A DNA stretch of 64,000 bases from Microglena sp. YARC (GCA_022414725.1 CM039465.1:4898688-4962687), one strand, 5' to 3'. Positions 39,075-49,926 are shown, counted from the stretch's first letter. The notes: generated by a model from the sequence alone, not told the origin. Numbers and translations: made by a program.

Positions 39075-41310
39075 GAAGAATGGCTCACAACAATCCTTAT
39101 TTTAAACGTGTTCACATGAACACCTCTGAAAAGACTCTCCATCTCGGGAACAACAATTATTTCAACAAAAAATAAATACTGAAGAATGCCGGAGTCTCAC
39201 ATCAATCCCTATTTTAAACGTGTTCACATGAACACCTCTGAAAAGACTCTCCATCTAGGGAACAGCAATTATTTCAACAAAAAATAAATACTGAAGAATA
39301 CCGGAGTCTCACATCAATCCCTATTTTAAACGTGTTCACATGAACACCTCTGAAAAGACTCTCCATCTAGGGAACAACAATTATTTCAACAAAAAATAAA
39401 TACTGAAGAATACCGGAGTCTCACATCAATCCCTATTTTAAACGTGTTCACATGAACACATCTGAAAAGACTCTCCATTTCGGGAACAACAATTATTTCA
39501 ACAAAAAATAAATACTGAAGAATGCCGGAGTCTCACATCAATCCCTATTTTAAACGTGTTCACATGAACACCTCTGAAAAGACTCTCCATCTCGGGAACA
39601 ACAATTATTTCAACAAAAAATAAATACTGAAGAATGCCGGAGTCTCACATCAATCCCTATTTTAAACGTGTTCACATGAACACCTCTGAAAAGACTCTCC
39701 ATCTCGGGAACAACAATTATTTCAACAAAAAAATAAATACTGAAGAATGCCGGAGTCTCACATCAATCCCTATTTTAAACGTGTTCACATGAACACCTCT
39801 GAAAAGACTCTCCATCTAGGGAACAACAATTATTTCAACAAAAAAATAAATACTGAAGAATACCGGAGTCTCACATCAATCCCTATTTTAAACGTGTTCA
39901 CATGAACACCTCTGAAAAGACTCTCCATCTCGGGAACAACAATTATTTCAACAAAAAAATAAATACTGAAGAATGCCGGAGTCTCACATCAATCCCTATT
40001 TTAAACGTGTTCACATGAACACCTCTGAAAAGACTCTCCATCTCGGGAACAACAATTATTTCAACAAAAAAATAAATACTGAAGAATGCCGGAGTCTCAC
40101 ATCAATCCCTATTTTAAACGTGTTCACATGAACACCTCTGAAAAGACTCTCCATCTCGGGAACAACAATTATTTCAACAAAAAATAAATACTGAAGAATG
40201 CCGGAGTCTCACATCAATCCCTATTTTAAACGTGTTCACATGAACACCTCTGAAAAGACTCTCCATCTCGGGAACAACAATTATTTCAACAAAAAAATAA
40301 ATACTGAAGAATACCGGAGTCTCACATCAATCCCTATTTTAAACGTGTTCACATGAACACCTCTGAAAAGACTCTCCATCTCGGGAACAACAATTATTTC
40401 AACAAAAAATAAATACTGAAGAATGCCGGAGTCTCACATCAATCCCTATTTTAAACGTGTTCACATGAACACCTCTGAAAAGACTCTCCATCTCGGGAAC
40501 AACAATTATTTCAACAAAAAATAAATACTGAAGAATGCCGGAGTCTCACATCAATCCCTATTTTAAACGTGTTCACATGAACACCTCTGAAAAGACTCTC
40601 CATCTCGGGAACAACAATTATTTCAACAAAAAATAAATACTGAAGAATGCCGGAGTCTCACATCAATCCCTATTTTAAACGTGTTCACATGAACACCTCT
40701 GAAAAGACTCTCCATCTCGGGAACAACAATTATTTCAACAAAAAATAAATACTGAAGAATACCGGAGTCTCACATCAATCCCTATTTTAAACGTGTTCAC
40801 ATGAACACCTCTGAAAAGACTCTCCATCTCGGGAACAACAATTATTTCAACAAAAAATAAATACTGAAGAATGCCGGAGTCTCACATCAATCCCTATTTT
40901 AAACGTGTTCACATGAACACCTCTGAAAAGACTCTCCATCTAGGGAACAGCAATTATTTCAACAAAAAATAAATACTGAAGAATACCGGAGCCTCACATC
41001 AATCCCTATTTTAAACGTGTTCACATGAACACCTCTGAAAAGACTCTCCATCTCGGGAACAACAATTATTTCAACAAAAAAATAAATACTGAAGAATGCC
41101 GGAGTCTCACATCAATCCCTATTTTAAACGTGTTCACATGAACATCTCTGAAAAGACTCTCCATCTAGGGAACAGCAATTATTTCAACAAAAAATAAATA
41201 CTGAAGAATACTGGAGTCTCACATCAATCCCTATTTTAAACGTGTTCACATGAACACTTCTGAAAAGACTCTCCATCTCGGGAACAACAATTATTTCAAC
41301 AAAAAAATAT
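39075..41310 (+). repeat. 112-bp tandem array, about 19-20 units
   Basis: Units of 112-113 bp (one A-run varies by a base) contain GGGAACAACAATTATTTCAA, GCCGGAGTCTCACATCAATC and GTGTTCACATGAACAC, the last an imperfect hairpin. Units differ at a few diagnostic sites (CTCGGG/CTAGGG, GAATGCC/GAATACC), and these variants recur in patterns, pointing to block duplication. No coding frame crosses the units. Confidence 0.95.
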
Positions 41311-41340
41311 AAACATATCGCTCTCTGGCAGAGAAACAAT

Positions 41341-41694
41341 ATGTGCCTCACTCGTCCAAGTTTGCAGACATGGCGTGACACCAATCCTAACATCCACGCC
41401 ATTCCAGATGCTGACATGGATGTAGCATTGCAGATGTTATCGAACCTATGGCCCACTCTTGACCATAGCAGACATTACTGCCTGAACCCTTTGATCTTGG
41501 CTGCCGAGCTCCTAGAGCACGCAGGGGTGGGGCGCTACCCCAATGTTCAACGCTTCAAGGGTGAGAAAGGTCGGCGTTACAAAGACACAATAGAGCAAAA
41601 TAATGATCTCAACAGGAACCACTCATGGCATCGTTTTCAACGGGACACCTGTCGTAGACCTAGATTCTCGTTAGAAATTATGTTGTCACAATGA
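41341..41694 (+). CDS. Hypothetical protein (117 aa)
   Basis: An ATG immediately after the array gives MCLTRPSLQTWRDTNPNIHA, then DADMDVALQMLSNLWPTLDH and a basic tail (KGRRYKDTIEQNNDL). No family is recognised. The only support is open length and plausible composition. Confidence 0.3.
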   Translation: MCLTRPSLQTWRDTNPNIHAIPDADMDVALQMLSNLWPTLDHSRHYCLNPLILAAELLEHAGVGRYPNVQRFKGEKGRRYKDTIEQNNDLNRNHSWHRFQRDTCRRPRFSLEIMLSQ

Positions 41695-41880
41695 TGGAAC
41701 CATCCTTTTTATATCCCGATCTGCAGCTCAACCGGCTGAAAATGTGGACTGTATTTTCCTATAGGACTTTAACAAATCAATAGAATACGAAGGAGAATTT
41801 GTTTTCTGAAATAGCAGAACATGTCACTTCCTTCAACCGGGTTCAATATGCATGCTTGTTGGCGGATCTAACCGTCCTCA

Positions 41881-42312
41881 TTGTTCTATGGCAATGTTCT
41901 TCCTTATTGTGACATCGACACACGACGAGCGTTCGGGATGCTGCCATGTAAAAAACAATTGTCACTCTCCGCAGCAGAAAAGCTTATGCATTTAATTTCA
42001 TGGAACAATAGAACTTGCAAGACCTTGCTGAATGAAGGGTTTGCGATTGTGTTTTTGCCTCTGTGGCAGCCTCATGAAATGCATTTGCGGTCACATGAAA
42101 TGCCATCAAAACAAATTCGGATTGACTATTGTTACAACAGCTGGCGGAATTATCGTTACGGTCATGACAAATTGTTCATCGACATATGCAAGATAGAGCG
42201 CCCTAATGGCCGAGGCCCATGCACCTCCTTTGTGACGCTTGCGCAAGTATTTATTCCCCCACTTATTGCAGTTCCCAGACCTCGGTGTTGTCCTCCTGCT
42301 CCATCATTTTAG
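41881..42312 (+). CDS. Hypothetical protein with DIDTRRAFG motif, start uncertain
   Basis: The frame opens without an ATG at 41881 and reads LPYCDIDTRRAFGMLPCKKQ, CYNSWRNYRYGHDKLFIDIC and a Pro-rich tail. The opening resembles the conserved DIDTRxxFG start of a family of uncharacterised giant-virus/protist proteins, which normally begins 10-20 residues after an F-box-like Met. An ATG at 41821 lies in another frame that stops at 41869-41871, so a one-base frameshift probably hides the real start. Confidence 0.4.
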   Translation: MFYGNVLPYCDIDTRRAFGMLPCKKQLSLSAAEKLMHLISWNNRTCKTLLNEGFAIVFLPLWQPHEMHLRSHEMPSKQIRIDYCYNSWRNYRYGHDKLFIDICKIERPNGRGPCTSFVTLAQVFIPPLIAVPRPRCCPPAPSF

Positions 42313-42589
42313 TGCCAAGAGCCAATAATACCTCACTTTCCTAATGAAAGTCTCTATCTGATCCGACCGCCAGCCCGCGCACATTGTCCCCAACAACCAC
42401 CATCTTCAGCACAACAAACTCCTGTCCCCCAAAGTTCTTGCGTGCAAACAAAGCCGCACTACCCTCGTTTTAGCAGTTTGTCTGGTGTTGCGAAGCGTAA
42501 CTGCATCAGCCTGCGGTATGCCACCTGCACCGTCGACGCTTTGTAGATCTGACACCACCTCTTCTGACAACACGTCTGTCAACCAGATC

Positions 42590-43330
42590 CGACACGTGTG
42601 TTCCGCGCGCCCATGAAAGACTAGTGTAAACAAGTCAGATCCTACACGTGTTTCCGCGAGTCATCATCTGAATTCCCCTGCCCCGTGGATTTCTACACCA
42701 TTATTAGGTTACACCGTAAGGTGTGGTGCCGTACACGAAGCGGTTTCATTTTAGTATTCCGTTGACTATTGTATAAATAGAGGAGTGCCTACTACTACGC
42801 CTGAGTCTTTAATTCTATCTTAATTCACTTGTAACCCCGAGTCAAGAGGAGTCACCCCTTGAGTCCCGTCCCGTCCCGTCTCTTGCCCCAGTCTCCTCTA
42901 CGCGAGTTGTCTTTGATCCCCCGCCTCGCCCTGTCTGACATATCCATCCTTTTCGCGACCCGAGACCCTGATTTGCCAAGACCCTGAAGACCCCCCGAAA
43001 AAGTACATGCTCAGTGTGTGTTACAGCGCCCATGAAAATACGTGTGTAAACAGGTCAGATCTGACACGTGTGTTCGCGCACCCTCGAAATACGAGTGTAA
43101 AACAGGTCAGATCTGACACGTGTTTTCGCGCGCCCTCGAAATTCACACGAGTCAGCAGCTGAATTCCACTGCCCCACTCCGTGTGTCCCGCGATTCCTCT
43201 TTCATACTCCCGACATATTTGTCAAGCAGAGGTCTGCTTGAGACGACACGTGTCCCCCATGCGCATCGAACCACGAGTGAAAGCAGGTCAGATCCGACAC
43301 GTGTCCCCATGTGCCTCGAAAAATACGAAC
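42590..43330 (+). repeat. Cluster of dispersed repeats 1 and 2
   Basis: CAGATC(C/T)(G/T)ACACGTG with CGAGTGTAAA(A)CAGGTCAG recurs about every 55-65 bp at 42600-42660, 43040-43140 and 43255-43320; some copies contain the palindrome GTCAGATCTGAC. A repeat-2 copy lies at 42670-42770 and a repeat-1 copy at 43148-43240 (AAGCAGAGGTCTGCTT hairpin). Confidence 0.7.
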
Positions 43331-43404
43331 CCTACTTGACGCACCCAGTCCCCCAGCCATGTCAATCTTAATCTTAACCAAGTACCGACTCCACTCCAAT
43401 TCTT

Positions 43405-43740
43405 CTCTCACGAACTCAGTGTGTTAGGGAGCGTCAATCCAGCGAACTCCTAAAGCTAATTCCGAGGGTGAACTCAGTGTGTTAGGGAGCATCCAGCGAA
43501 GTCCGAAAGCTAATTCCGAGGGTGAGTTCAATAGTAGCAGTCATCGAGATCGAGAAAGCATTATTATCCAGTCATGTTTACTTTCATTGCTGCTAGTATT
43601 TGCGAAGTTCGCGTTTGGATTGCGCTGGCTTTCTATCTCTATGGCTCCACCTGCGAAAGCATCAGTCATGTTTACTTTCATTGCTGCTAGTATTTGCGAG
43701 GCTTGCGAGGCTTGCTAGCTAGCTCTATGTCTCCTCCACC
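43405..43740 (+). repeat. Two local direct duplications
   Basis: GAACTCAGTGTGTTAGGGAG plus flank occurs twice (43413, 43468), and CAGTCATGTTTACTTTCATT plus flank twice about 98 bp apart (43569, 43667). No gene. Confidence 0.75.
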
Positions 43741-43830
43741 TGCGAAAGCATTATCCATGCGAAGATTGCTCTGGCTGCGAAAGCATGAGCTGACCAACCA
43801 TCCACCCACCCATGTTCGCAGGCACTGAAG

Positions 43831-44193
43831 ATGGCTATGATGAAGAAGGGGGCTATCAAGATTCAGCTCCGAACTTCCATGTGTATGGATTCCGAGTATG
43901 CAGAAAGTGTGCCGTACATAAAGCATGGCATCTTTTGCATCATCGACGAGGAGGATGGTGGCGAGGATGTTGTCGACAGGGAAGGGGTTCGACTGCGAGA
44001 TCTGAAGCACTCTTCATCTCCTGATTTTAGTGTCCTAATCATGAAGATGTTTGGTATGCCTATCCCTTTGCTGGTGAATTGCAGGGATTGCCCTGCGAAT
44101 GCAGTTTTGACAGTCGATCACTCGACTACATTCGAATCCTGTGACTGTGTTGTATGCCCACTTAGCATGGCGGCGGGTGGGGCTGGACGTTAG
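43831..44193 (+). CDS. Hypothetical protein (120 aa)
   Basis: The ATG at 43831 gives MAMMKKGAIKIQLRTSMCMD, then IKHGIFCIIDEEDGGEDVVD, FSVLIMKMFGMPIPLLVNCR and a Cys-rich C-terminus (CRDCPANAV, FESCDCVVC) that might bind metal. Texture is protein-like; family not recognised. Four CxxC/CxC-spaced cysteines at the end are the only notable motif. Confidence 0.4.
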   Translation: MAMMKKGAIKIQLRTSMCMDSEYAESVPYIKHGIFCIIDEEDGGEDVVDREGVRLRDLKHSSSPDFSVLIMKMFGMPIPLLVNCRDCPANAVLTVDHSTTFESCDCVVCPLSMAAGGAGR

Positions 44194-44340
44194 TTGATGA
44201 GCTGGGGGGTGGAGATGTAGATCTATGTATTGATTGGATTGAGATTGGCTATTGTAACCAGTTGCATCCGCCCACTCTTCTCCCTGTCCCAGTCGTTGTC
44301 CATGCATGTGAGGTCTTTTTGAATTATTTTTTTGCAATCT

Positions 44341-44430
44341 CAACAATCACCGACACATCCCTTTCATAGAGTACTGCATCGCTTCGATATTGCGTCCCAT
44401 GCTTTGGTCGCCTTGCCATATTTCACGAGC
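44341..44430 (-). pseudogene. Duplicated 3' end of the gene at 45.3-45.7 kb
   Basis: GTACTGCATCGCTTCGATAT and CATGCTTTGGTCGCCTTGCC repeat 45242-45330. Read on the minus strand it carries the end of the same peptide (YGKATKAWD-type). Confidence 0.6.
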
Positions 44431-44589
44431 ACGGAAGCAGCATCCTAATGTATCGACTGACTTCTTTGCCTGCTTGAGACTATGCTGATCCTTTTGAGAT
44501 GACCGGTGTTGTTTATTTCCCCAATGGGTGCTGGGTTGCTCAATAAGGGTAGTACCGCTTGCTTGAGATGCGTTGGCGGCGCATGCAAA

Positions 44590-44735
44590 ACACGAAAACA
44601 CAAAAACACGAAAATTGGCGAAACTTAAACTGGTTCTATTTTAACAAGGGGTCCTGTTTGGGGCTGGGTCCCTAAACAGCTATTTTATAATCTTAAAAAA
44701 TTGTGTATTTGTGTATTTGTGTATATGTGTTCGGG
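44590..44735 (+). repeat. Empty-site paralogue of 34600-34915
   Basis: GGCGAAACTTAAACTGGTTC, TAACAAGGGGTCCTGTTTGG and ATTGTGTATTTGTGTAT match both sides of the element at 34695-34860, here joined directly at GGTCCCTAAACAGC. Confidence 0.85.
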
Positions 44736-44928
44736 TAGAAGGGAGTCAAAACATTCCCCGTTCGAAACCAACAGTTTTGTCAAGCAGAAGCCTGCTTGAG
44801 ACACGTCTGTGTAGTCCAGGGGCCGCTACTCTGTGGAGGTGGAAACGTTTTGGTGTGAATCGAAAACGACGTTTATAGTTGACTTACTGTATAATCATAA
44901 ATACCTAATGCATGTGCAGTGACTGAGC

Positions 44929-45222
44929 ATGGACAAACTGTACACGCAAACCCAACTCGATGATGCGGTGGCTACTGCGGTGTCTGCAGAGCGCGTGCGT
45001 GGTGATGCTGTTCAGCGAGCGTACCGAACGCTACTGGCCCAGACGGATGAGTCTGCGTGTGAGCAGCGTCGTCTGCTGAACCAGGCAATAGGCTGGGTTT
45101 CCAAGAAGGATGCAGAGATCGAGAACCTCAAGTGCGTGCTGATTGCTCGTGCATTCATGAATAGACATGTCGAGCGTTGTGCCCCACAATGCAATACAAT
45201 AAATTCCATATATCTGTGCTAA
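44929..45222 (+). CDS. Small helical protein (97 aa)
   Basis: The ATG at 44929 gives MDKLYTQTQLDDAVATAVSA. The body is a continuous heptad-like helix (AERVRGDAVQRAYRTLLAQT, KKDAEIENLKCVLIARAF), likely a short coiled coil. No known family. The C-terminus (HVERCAPQCNTINS) carries two Cys. Confidence 0.45.
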   Translation: MDKLYTQTQLDDAVATAVSAERVRGDAVQRAYRTLLAQTDESACEQRRLLNQAIGWVSKKDAEIENLKCVLIARAFMNRHVERCAPQCNTINSIYLC

Positions 45223-45268
45223 CCTGAAAAACACCCCTTCCTCAACAATCACCGACACATCCCTCCTT

Positions 45269-45760
45269 TCAGAGAGTACTGCATCGCTTCGATATTGCGT
45301 CCCATGCTTTGGTCGCCTTGCCATATTTCACGCCTTCCTTCGAGCAATGGACGGCACCGCATTGCGCGGAACTTGCATGTTTATCGAACGAGCTCATGGA
45401 GTTTTTGGAATTCTTAGTCATCTTCTCCATGAGTTCAAACCTACCATTACATTTGCTCTCGATACAAGATTCGAGGGGCTTTGAATTTTTCTCAGCGACC
45501 TTACCCGCAGACGATACTTTCTCGTTGCATTTTGTTATTTTTCTGCACTTCGATGCGTTCCTGCGGAGCGCGCCGGCCCACTCAATCCATTCATCAAGCG
45601 TCCGTTCTTTTTTGTCAGAGACCAGACGGACAGCCTCAATCTTCATAAACGCGACGAACTCTTCGGCCGTGTACGAGTCGTCCTTCTTTCCTAGCGGACG
45701 GGGACCTGTGTAGCACACGAGATCAGCTCCTCGACTCTTCGTTTCTTTTCGCTTGAGGTA
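45269..45760 (-). CDS. Hypothetical basic protein, 5' end not found (at least 149 aa)
   Basis: The minus-strand frame is open from the GAATGC region near 45767 with no ATG, and reads DLVCYTGPRPLGKKDDSYTA, EEFVAFMKIEAVRLVSDKKE, TLDEWIEWAGALRRNASKCR, ending at 45269. The opening looks internal (SRGAD-LVCYTG), so an upstream exon or lost start is likely. It is Lys/Ser-rich after residue 60. Family not recognised. Confidence 0.45.
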   Translation of the reverse strand, partial: YLKRKETKSRGADLVCYTGPRPLGKKDDSYTAEEFVAFMKIEAVRLVSDKKERTLDEWIEWAGALRRNASKCRKITKCNEKVSSAGKVAEKNSKPLESCIESKCNGRFELMEKMTKNSKNSMSSFDKHASSAQCGAVHCSKEGVKYGKATKAWDAISKRCSTL

Positions 45761-45867
45761 GTTTTGGCATTCAATGAATGAATGAAAGAATGAGTGTGTA
45801 TATATATTGAAATTAAAAACCTCAGAAAAAAATGTCTTCAGAGCCCTTTATCAAGTTGAAGTCCTGC

Positions 45868-45960
45868 AGCTCCATTCCCCTGCCCCACTCCGTGGGTCCC
45901 GCGATTCCTATTTCATAATCCATAAATAGTTGTCAAGCAGAAGCCTGCTTGAGACGACAC
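45868..45960 (+). repeat. Dispersed hairpin repeat 1
   Basis: AGCTCCATTCCCCTGCCCCA, CTCCGTGGGTCCCGCGATTC and GTCAAGCAGAAGCCTGCTTG, whose end forms a perfect 7-bp hairpin. Confidence 0.85.
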
Positions 45961-46027
45961 GTCTGTGAATCCATGCACCATCTGTGAATCCATGCACCAT
46001 CTGTGAATCCATGCACCATCTGTGAAT
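45961..46027 (+). repeat. 20-bp tandem repeat, 3 units
   Basis: TCTGTGAATCCATGCACCA repeats three times and starts a fourth. Confidence 0.9.
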
Positions 46028-46265
46028 CGCCAACACATGTTTGAACTCATCGGCTGGTTGCCCCAACTGCATGCCCACCTGGTGTGTGTATGCCGCCGCT
46101 CAGGAGGAGGGGAACTGCCAGAGTGGGCTTTCCAGCTCGTGCATTTGAGTGAGGTGCAGTACCAACATGGCCTAGTCAGGCATCTCGGGCATATATCACC
46201 GGGCGTTGTCATGAAAAGCAGCCGGCCGTTTGAATATGTTGGCGGCATCCCATGTATTCACTGTG

Positions 46266-47090
46266 CAAGTCAGCAACTGAATCCCTCTGCCCCGCTCCGC
46301 GGGCCCCGTCACCCCCCTTCAGAAATCCAATGGGAGTCTGCGCAAGCCGCCTGGGTGGCGGCGTGTGTGAGAATGAATTAATGAATGAATGAATGGATGG
46401 GGATGAGGATGCGCAAGCCGCTTGGGTGGCGTGTGTGATAATGAATGAATGAATGAATGGATGGATGGATGGGGGGTATGCGCAAGCCGCCGTGGCATGT
46501 GTGAGGATGATGGACAACACCGATTACAATACTATGTGACAATTGTGACAAATGTGACAGGTTATAGACATCACTATTATCTGATGAGACATCCTTAACA
46601 AAGTATGCCATTATGTCAATTTATAGTTTGTTAAAATAACTGTCACATTTGTCACAATTTGTCAATCAGCCTCTGACCACACGCATCTGAATCCCTCTGC
46701 CCCGATCTGCGGGGCCCGCGCTCTAAGAAGAGTCCGCATATGCAGACATATGTTTTAGAGGTTGTTTGTGTGTGAAATGATTATCTCTATTTGAAAGGCA
46801 ATTTGAGAAGGATGTGGTTGCTGAACCCATATGCCCCGCTCCGCGGGACCCGCGACCCCCCTTCAGAATTCCCCATAGTGTTGTCAAGCAGAAGCCTTCT
46901 TAAGACACGTCTGTCTTCAGAGTCCCTTTATTACTTTGAGCCCCTGCGGCACCCCATCTGATCACGTTGCGAGTCAGAAGCTCAATTCCACTTTCCCGCT
47001 CCGCGGGACCCGCGACCCCCCCCCCTTCAGAATTCCCCATAGTGTTGTCAAGCAGAAGCCTGCTTGAGACCATGCGGTTTCTTTGGAGGA
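46266..47090 (+). repeat. Four copies of dispersed hairpin repeat 1 and ATGA microsatellites
   Basis: Copies at 46271-46332, 46684-46724, 46826-46915 and 46978-47075 share CCCGCTCCGCGGG(A/C)CC and, when complete, GTTGTCAAGCAGAAGCC(T)(G/T)CTT. GAATGAATGAATGGATGG tracts lie at 46370-46470. No supported gene in 46022-47460. Confidence 0.8.
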
Positions 47091-47464
47091 CCGGACCATA
47101 GTGAATGAGGTTGCGAAAGACACGACACAATGTGGCTTCAATCAATCGAAGACAAGTGTTCCGAGTGAGACTCGAAAAACGAGTGTAAACAAAGCAAAGT
47201 CTGTACAGATTACAGTCTTACACACACGAATCTCTCTCTATCGAACTGCGACTCATTCGATGCGCGCCGAACAAACCAGAATTCGCCCCCGTACAGACAG
47301 TTTTAGGATAGATCAGAATTAGATTTTGTTAGATGTACATCGGATTTGTGTTAGATACGCGTCGGTATCACACCGTGCTCGACACCTGATGCGGTGAGAT
47401 GACATTTTAGAAATTCAGGCCAAATTTTCTCAACATATATTATCTCACATAATTTCAGACAAAC

Positions 47465-47926
47465 ATGGCAGCTCGGGAAGATCCCCTTGCCAACATCCTC
47501 ACATCGGCAATCGCCCACATCAAGCGAATGCTTCCAGATTGGTCACCACCAGACCTCGGGCACCCATATGCTACCCTGACGCTGTACAAGAGCGGCTATG
47601 CTATGCTCGGCAAGCTTAAGCCTGGCGCCCAGATCATGGTCAAAGACGCATCCGGTTACAGGCACCATGGCATCTTTGTCGGGCAGCAAGTGGTGGCACC
47701 AGGGGATATCGAAGTCCCGACAGTCGTTGATGTGTGGGGAATTTCGAAGGAGCAGGCCAACGTCTCCTTGCGATCCTACGAAGACTTCGTTGCCAACGGC
47801 TCTATCTTTGCGGAGGCTTTGTACCCCGAAGGGGCTGCTCTGGATCAGACCCTCTCGGCAAGCCTTGCCCTCGCTCTGGTCAAAGATGCTGAGCAAACCC
47901 CATTTGTCTACAACGCCGCATTTTAA
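47465..47926 (+). pseudogene. LRAT-fold gene truncated before its catalytic Cys
   Basis: The ATG at 47465 gives MAAREDPLANILTSAIAHIK, then LKPGAQIMVKDASGYRHHGI (catalytic-type His68), VVDVWG and YEDFVANGSIFAEALYPEGA. The frame stops after FVYNAAF, exactly where LRAT-type proteins go on to NC-E/Q-HFA. The sequence after about 47926 belongs to the convergent DUF7869-like gene, so a rearrangement replaced the catalytic 3' end. It differs greatly from the intact relative at 37765. Confidence 0.65.
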
Positions 47927-47929
47927 ACG

Positions 47930-48677
47930 GCGATTAACTCCTTTGACGGTGCTAGTGCCATGACCGAACAACTTGTAAACGTTGTCTAGGAGGACAGCGG
48001 AGAAGTCCCCTATAGAGATCACGACGTCTTGCCTTGTGTAAGGGCCCATTCTCTTGAATAAGTTACCAACAATGCCCATCAGATGGTCCAGGGTGTACAC
48101 TTCCATGTTCTTTAACACTTGCAAGATCATAGAGTACTTTTGGTCAAGATTGCTATGTGTCTGTCCGGGAGGGAGGAAATGGACGTACACTTCCTCAAAC
48201 CAGTTCATCTCAACCAACAAGGACAAGTATGCGAACATGAAAGCGTTCTTGTTGTCCTTTGCCGCGTTGTCCATTTGCAAGAAGCAATACGGTGGAAGCT
48301 GCCCCTCTTCTTCAAGGACCCGGTTGAAGAAATGTTGGAAGCATGATATAGTCAGATTGATGGACTGCGAGTAGAATGGCAAAGCCCAATAACCAATGAA
48401 GCCTCTTCCCTGGGAGAATAATCCTGAGTTAACATAGAAGGAAACATGAAGTCAGAATATTAGCAATATTTTGTTAATTAATCATTTCAAGTTTTAAATA
48501 CTGTGTATGCTCCCGATTATGATCGGGAGGACATGTCCTACATGCGCTGTATTTGTACTCACCCATGATGCGTGTCTTTAGAAGTTCACCTCCTGCGGTC
48601 TTCTTTGTATGTGAGAAGTGGCGTGACTGAGGAAGATTAGTCTTCTTGTTGTCCATTGCATCAGCGGATGCGTGCAA
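47930..48677 (-). CDS. DUF7869-type (transposase-like) protein, two exons, 3' truncated
   Basis: Exon 1 runs from an ATG at 48677 or, better, 48656 (MDNKKTNLPQSRHFSHTKKT) to 48563. A 139-bp GT-AG intron (48562-48424, GTGAGT donor, CTCAG acceptor) follows. Exon 2 continues in phase (LFSQGRGFIGYWALPFYSQS), with PYCFLQMDNAAKDNKNAFMF and VHFLPPGQTHSNLDQKYSMI. The LQ-x-DN-x-x-x-x-NKN and G-H/Q-TH-x-x-xDQ motifs are those of the DUF7869 group, an RNase-H-fold, transposase-like family found in many protists and plants. The gene's own sequence ends near 47930, where it merges with antisense of the LRAT gene. The intron contains one palindrome of the 79-bp satellite. Confidence 0.6.
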
Positions 48678-48756
48678 GAAGACTAAAGCAATAATAGAAC
48701 GTACTAACGAGGCTTAACTAATGCAATCAACCTTGATGCTGGGGATGAGCCCAGTG

Positions 48757-49906
48757 TTAATAGCTGTCGGGAAAACAACTGTCAACAACCCTAGCAAGGC
48801 AGTACGTAAACAACTCTAGTGAGGAGTGAGGAACCGAGGGAATGCGATCTGAGTCTATGGAGACTGTCCCCCGTTTCAGCGTGTGCATGCAAGCCCGTAG
48901 CCGAGGACCCTCATACCCAACCATGCACCCTGCCTGCTTCATCCACGATCTACCCAACAAAGCAGCCGTGTCATCTGATCCTAAATCGGGCAGCACATGG
49001 GCTCTGACCCGGGATCGGTGCTGACCCAGGTCAAGAACAAAAGCGCAGCGCAAGTTGGTAATGGCCAACGAACCATCAGCCACTCGAACCTTCCCTGGTG
49101 TCCCCTCGAACGTAGCAATACCATTCGCAATCAGATATTTCTGATTGACGAACACAGAACAGGCCCCAGAGTCAATTAAGACTCGTCCCTCGCACCCAGA
49201 CAGACGGGCCGAGAAGTGGGCCGAATCCTCTGGAGCCAAAAGGCATGCTGCGTTGGCGGTGAGGATCTCAAGGGGGGGCGGACACGGCGGTGGGGGTCTT
49301 GGCAGGGGTGGACCCGGGAGAGGCGGACCTGGCAGTGAGCTCGGGTGCTCGTGAGGTGGTGGGGGATACGGGGAAAAGTTAGCATCAGTGAAGCAGCATT
49401 GTGAAGCACACACATTTCCCCCCCAAACCTCCTATTTGCGTCTGTCCCCAGGTGGGCATTTGGGGCAACCACGACCATAAACTCGCTTCGTGCCACACCG
49501 GAAGCACAAGTCGTTCGCAGTAGCCCTATCAATAGTCTCTTGAGTGTGAGGCCGATTGTTAGGGCCAGTCCAGCCTTTCGCAGTGACCCAGGACAGGTGA
49601 GTCTGCTTCTCCCTCTTCATGTTCGCGTGAGGAGGAGGCTGGTGGGAACGCTGGCCGTTTGCCATTGCCATTGCGGTCGCGAGATTTCCATTGTTGGCTC
49701 TTTTGCCGTTGCATTTGGGCTGCAGAGAGCTCATTCCTTTCGATTTGGGCCACAGACAGTTCGTCTGAGATATTGGACGCCCCAACAATCTGCCTCTCCA
49801 TAGCCATCGCGTGTTGTATTATCTGTGAGACGGACTTGAACGGGTTGCCAACTGTATCTGTGCGGCATTTCAGCTCGATAGGCGCTGTCAGACCTTTGCG
49901 GAAAGT
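48757..49906 (-). pseudogene. LTR-retrotransposon gag-protease remnant
   Basis: Minus strand, three frames. The gag end: FRKGLTAPIELKCRTDTVGN then QIIQHAMAMERQIVGAS (49906-49690). A nucleocapsid-like CFRCGTKRVYGRGCPKCP lies at about 49505-49450. An aspartic protease follows (49270-48860) with the catalytic VLIDSGACSVFV and the flap-side DDTAALLGRSWM. Frame changes separate the three. There is no reverse transcriptase, RNase H or integrase; the sequence after CLARVVDSCFPDSY is unrelated. The order gag, zinc knuckle, protease is that of Ty3/gypsy-like elements. The 5' side is cut at 49906, next to the satellite array. Confidence 0.7.
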
Positions 49907-49926
49907 TCAGATGGGTGTTGCTTATG

